From contig JBAOHO010000029.1 in assembly GCA_037045355.1 (NCBI GenBank), forward strand, positions 124,001 through 188,000: DNA of 64,000 nucleotides, read 5' to 3'. Shown here in pieces: positions 61,100 to 64,000 of this stretch (its first letter is position 1; every line of letters starts with the position of its first letter). A model generated the notes under the pieces. The model did not search any database, was not told where the DNA came from, and saw nothing but the letters and a program-made list of their open reading frames with translations. Position numbers and translations under genes: made by a program. The stretch is from Candidatus Nanopelagicales bacterium (GTDB lineage: Bacteria > Actinomycetota > Actinomycetes > S36-B12 > GCA-2699445).

Positions 61100-61714
61100 T
61101 CAGCCGAACAGGCGTGAGGTGTCCCCGGAACCCTGCCGCGCTACCTCGGGCGGGGTTTGCGACAGATCGATGACGGTGGTCGGCTCGCCTCCGCAGAACC
61201 CGGCGTCGACGATCACATCCACCTGAGAACCGATCCGCTCGGCCACATCCGCTCCGTCGGACAGCGGATCGGTGTCGCCGGGCAGGATCAAGGTGGCCGA
61301 CATCAACGGCTCCTCCAATGCCGCGACCAGCGCCAGCGCCACCGCGTTATCCGGCAGCCTGACCCCTACGGTCTTCTTCTTCGGATGCATCAGGCGACGG
61401 GGCACCTCTCGCGTCGCCGGCAGGATGAAGGTGTACGGACCTGGGGTGCAGGATCGGATCAACCGATAGTCCGAGTTGCTGACTCGCACGAACTGCCCCA
61501 ACTGCGCGAAATCGGCACACACGAGAGTGAAGTGATGCTTGTCGTCCAAGTCACGTAACCGTTTGATCCGCTCGATTCCGGCGGCGTTGCCGAGTTGGCA
61601 CCCCAAGGCGTAACCGGAATCGGTGGGGTAGGCCACCAACGCTCCCTCGCGCAACGAGTCGGCGACCTGGGCGATCAGGCGCGGCTGGGGATTGTCCGGA
61701 TGAATCTCGATCAT
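61100..61714 (-). CDS. YciO/YrdC-domain protein (threonylcarbamoyl-AMP synthase family)
   Basis: 204 residues of the Sua5/YciO/YrdC fold: EGALVAYPTDSGYALGC, RLRDLDDKHHFTLVCADFAQLGQF, GPYTFILPATREVPRRLMHPKKKTVGVRLP and an end with VDVIVDAGFCGGEPTTVIDLS. The LMHPKKKTVGVR segment is characteristic of the YciO branch, so it may not be the main TsaC that makes threonylcarbamoyl-AMP for tRNA t6A. ATG 61714 chosen over 61765 from alignment with the family start MIEIHPDN. Confidence 0.88.
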   Translation of the reverse strand: MIEIHPDNPQPRLIAQVADSLREGALVAYPTDSGYALGCQLGNAAGIERIKRLRDLDDKHHFTLVCADFAQLGQFVRVSNSDYRLIRSCTPGPYTFILPATREVPRRLMHPKKKTVGVRLPDNAVALALVAALEEPLMSATLILPGDTDPLSDGADVAERIGSQVDVIVDAGFCGGEPTTVIDLSQTPPEVARQGSGDTSRLFG

Positions 61715-61961
61715 GCGGTTCACGCCCGACAATCTATGAGTCGGACCGCTACGTGGCGAGGCCAAGAACCATTTGTGTAAGCCGGAGGCCAGCCGCTGCT
61801 ACTTCCACCGCGGTTCTGACCCGGATCAGACCCCGTTCTCGGAGTGTGACGTGTCCCACCTCCGATTATCGGCGTCCAGGTGAGCGTGAATGAGAGGAAA
61901 TTGCGGCACAAATGAGTGGAAACTTGCAGAGGGCTTACATGACCTTGTTACGGTCCTGCGG

Positions 61962-63181
61962 ATGACTCACCGCACCCACGCCTTCGCCATTGCCGTCGCC
62001 ACCACCATAGCCGTCCTGCTGGGCGGTTTCTTGGTTCCCGGAGCTGCCGATGCCGCTCCGTCGAAGCGTAAGCCGCGCAACACCGCCCCGGTCGTGTGCA
62101 CCGACACCGCGGTGACCCCGTACGCCACGCCGCGCGCCCGTTACGCATTCACGCAACTCACGGCGGCTGGGTACTCCCCCGCGGCGGCTGCCGGGGTCGT
62201 GGGCTACCTCGACTATCGATCCGCGCTCGCGCCGATGGCCCTCGCCACCGACGGCACGGGCTACGGGATCGCGCAGTGGCCGCTTGGAGCGGTGGCGCAC
62301 CCTGGTGTCGATCGCTGAGGACGAAGCCGGTAACCGCTGGAGTCCCAAGCGACAGATCGAGTTCCTCATCACCGAGATGGCGACGAATCCGGTCTCTTTC
62401 GACAGTGAGGGCTTCAAGACACTCACCGATGCGGGTGACGCAGCCAAGGTGTTCGAGCGCACGTTCAACCCCACCCCGAACACCAATCCTGTGGCCCTGA
62501 GCAGCAAGGCACAGGAGTGGTTCACCATTCTCAGCGCCCTTCCCAGCACCGACATCGAACCGGGTTTGACGAACGGCATCCAGGTGCCATGCGTGCCCAC
62601 CGGCGTCAGCGTCGATCAATGCCCGATGGTGCCGCGCTCGTTCAAGCGCAACTTCGCGAACTACACCGGATACTCCTGGGATCGGCTGAACATCAACACC
62701 CAGCGCATGTCCCGCTGCGTGTACGTCAACTTCCCCTACATCACCGCACACGGGACCTACGGCGGACACAGTGCCGGTGTGGAAACAGGCTCTCGACTTC
62801 TTCGTGCCCAGCAGCTGCAGCAATGCCGGCGGCTCCCACACGAACGACCCCAACGATGTCCTTGTCGGTGACCGGCTCACCCGCTACTTGATCGACAACG
62901 CCTCGCGAATCGGCGTCGACTACGTGATCTGGCAGGACAGCATCCGCAACCCCCGCGAGCACGCCGGCGAATCCGTGTGGCAGCCCCTGAAGTATTGGCG
63001 GCAGGACAACTACAACAACGGGGACTGCGTCAACACCCACTTCGATCATGTGCACGCCAGCGTGTATGCGGGAGTCGGCAACTTCGGCAAGCGCACTCGT
63101 GGCTACGACACCGGCAAGAACTGGGGCTACGCCCACAGTGACCTGACCCCGGGTCTGAACCCCGACGGCAAGCCGTGGTGA
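61962..63181 (+). CDS. Secreted lysozyme-like peptidoglycan hydrolase, two frame changes
   Basis: From ATG 61962: signal peptide to about 32, then a phage-tail-lysozyme-like domain (FTQLTAAGYSPAAAAGVVGYLDY, DGTGYGIAQWPL), broken at about 62285 and continued as ERWRTLVSIAEDEAGNRWSP, IEFLITEM in frame +1 to about 62765, then VWKQALDFFVPSSCSNAGGS to DCVNTHFDHVHASVYAG in the next frame, matching the ARB_07466-type C-terminal domain of wall hydrolases. The catalytic glutamate of lysozymes is not obvious (LDYRSALAP). Total 1220 bases = 406 codons plus two extra bases. Confidence 0.72.
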
Positions 63182-63347
63182 CCTGTCTGAATCGCTGAGC
63201 GATCTCTCGGGGAGTGAACTCCCAGTTGGGCGCGCGACGAGCGACCGACCTGGTTGGCCCTCACCGGGCCCCGGTCGGTCGCTTGGCGCGTCCACCGCGC
63301 CTGAGCGTTCCGAGCGCCCCTAGGATGCGGGGAACGAAGGAGACCCC

Positions 63348-63755
63348 ATGATCCACCCCCGTTTGGCACTCGGATTGGCCGGTAGCGTCATCGCACTCGC
63401 AGGCTTGACCGCATGCTCCTCCACGAGCAGCACGACAACCGCCAGTTCCGCGCCCGCCACCAGCGCCGCAGCGCCTACGGCAGCGCCCACCATCGCGGAG
63501 CCCACCACCGCATCGGGGTACTCCGCGGAGACCGAGAAGAACTTCGTCGACGCCTGCACCACGCAGGCTGCTGCCGGGGGCATGACGCAAGCCGCCGCGA
63601 AGTCCCTGTGCGGCTGCTGGTACCGAGGCATCGAGCAGACCGTGCCCTTCGAGGACTTCCTGGCCGCCGACCAAGACGCCGCGACCGGTGCGCCAGTCCC
63701 CGATGACATGATCAAGATCGGCGAGCAGTGTGAGTCGAACCCGTCGGTGTTCTGA
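63348..63755 (+). CDS. Small lipoprotein with cysteine-rich domain
   Basis: 135 residues with AAGGAG before the ATG. Signal sequence ending in the lipobox LTAC, a serine/threonine/alanine linker, and a 75-residue domain NFVDACTTQAAAGGMTQAAA...LCGCWYRGIEQTVPFEDFL...EQC with four cysteines, probably two disulfides. The pattern resembles small actinobacterial secreted helical domains. Function unknown. Confidence 0.78.
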   Translation: MIHPRLALGLAGSVIALAGLTACSSTSSTTTASSAPATSAAAPTAAPTIAEPTTASGYSAETEKNFVDACTTQAAAGGMTQAAAKSLCGCWYRGIEQTVPFEDFLAADQDAATGAPVPDDMIKIGEQCESNPSVF

Positions 63756-64000
63756 CCGGCAGACCATGGGGGGCGCCCTCACACGAAGTCCGAACTTCGG
63801 TGAACTGACGGGAACCACCCGATCAGCGGTGCGGTGGGCGCGTTGCGCAACCGAGGATCACCGGTGATGGCCCATGGCGCCGTCGCTGGATTCGAACAGT
63901 GATCACGGCGGCGCGGGTCATCACCAGTCGGGGGCTGAGCCCGGACGACAAACGTCAGGAGCCAGGGCCGGCGAACATGACGGCGCGTTGCTCGGGCTCG
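63756..64000. other. Window end without supported gene
   Basis: 245 bases. A GTG at 63899 opens a plus frame to the edge, and the minus strand has a stop at 63955-63957 preceded by codons for EPEQRAVMFAGPGS; either could be part of a gene beyond the window. Neither can be supported from this sequence. Confidence 0.3.

Noticed and set aside
61715..61961. Riboswitch upstream of the secreted lysozyme-like gene (such as a cyclic di-AMP type)
   Set aside because: I looked for the conserved cores and did not find them; only a short leader with no strong stems was seen.

Overview
The window is GC-rich, gene-dense DNA from an actinobacterium. The gene order ddl - gpsA - plsC - fbiD - hupB - leuD - leuC - iclR (1-7971) matches the conserved block known from Mycobacterium and Streptomyces. 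Other actinobacterial marks are the F420 genes (fbiD, npdG), an HU protein with a lysine-rich tail, the lipB/lipA/DUF4191 group, glnA/glnE/glnA2 and frequent GTG starts. No phage, transposase, CRISPR array or tRNA was seen. I cannot name the genus.

Layout. 1-8200: cell wall, phospholipid, F420, nucleoid and leucine genes with an IclR regulator. 8376-13421: DUF368 transporter, gcvT, leucyl aminopeptidase, dihydrolipoyl dehydrogenase. 13619-21155: sucB-type acyltransferase, lipB, lipA, a membrane-bound diguanylate cyclase and DUF4191; lpdA, sucB, lipB and lipA together make and use protein-bound lipoate. 21182-35711: an export-rich stretch holding a propeller-like protein, an M23 peptidase family protein, an Ig-like protein, a collagen-like protein, a lipoprotein, a very large glucanase-like/CBM6/phosphoesterase protein, a large LuxR-type ATPase regulator and a large unknown secreted protein. 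35845-45658: nitrogen and NAD metabolism (glnA, RDD protein, MFS, glnE, glnA2, nadE). 45620-55241: DHA2 exporter, panB, npdG, CaiB-type CoA transferase, methionine aminopeptidase, ROK/polyphosphate glucokinase, an FdhF/YdeP oxidoreductase and the RNase P RNA. 55326-63755: secreted unknowns, a multi-PAS diguanylate cyclase, a YciO-type protein, a secreted lysozyme-like protein and a lipoprotein.

Two patterns run through the whole window. First, at least ten otherwise normal genes are broken by one-base frame changes, mostly +1. They include glnE, sucB, an MFS transporter, an fdhF-like gene, a PAS-GGDEF gene and several secreted proteins. Total lengths still fit whole proteins once single bases are removed or added, and housekeeping genes are hit, so I read most of these as consensus errors rather than true pseudogenes. 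Second, many intergenic gaps carry their own short tandem repeats. In at least five genes the repeat unit is a copy of the gene's own last codons plus stop codon (mutase, leuC, DUF4191, panB, npdG). I do not know a described element that behaves this way, and it is the observation I would follow first.
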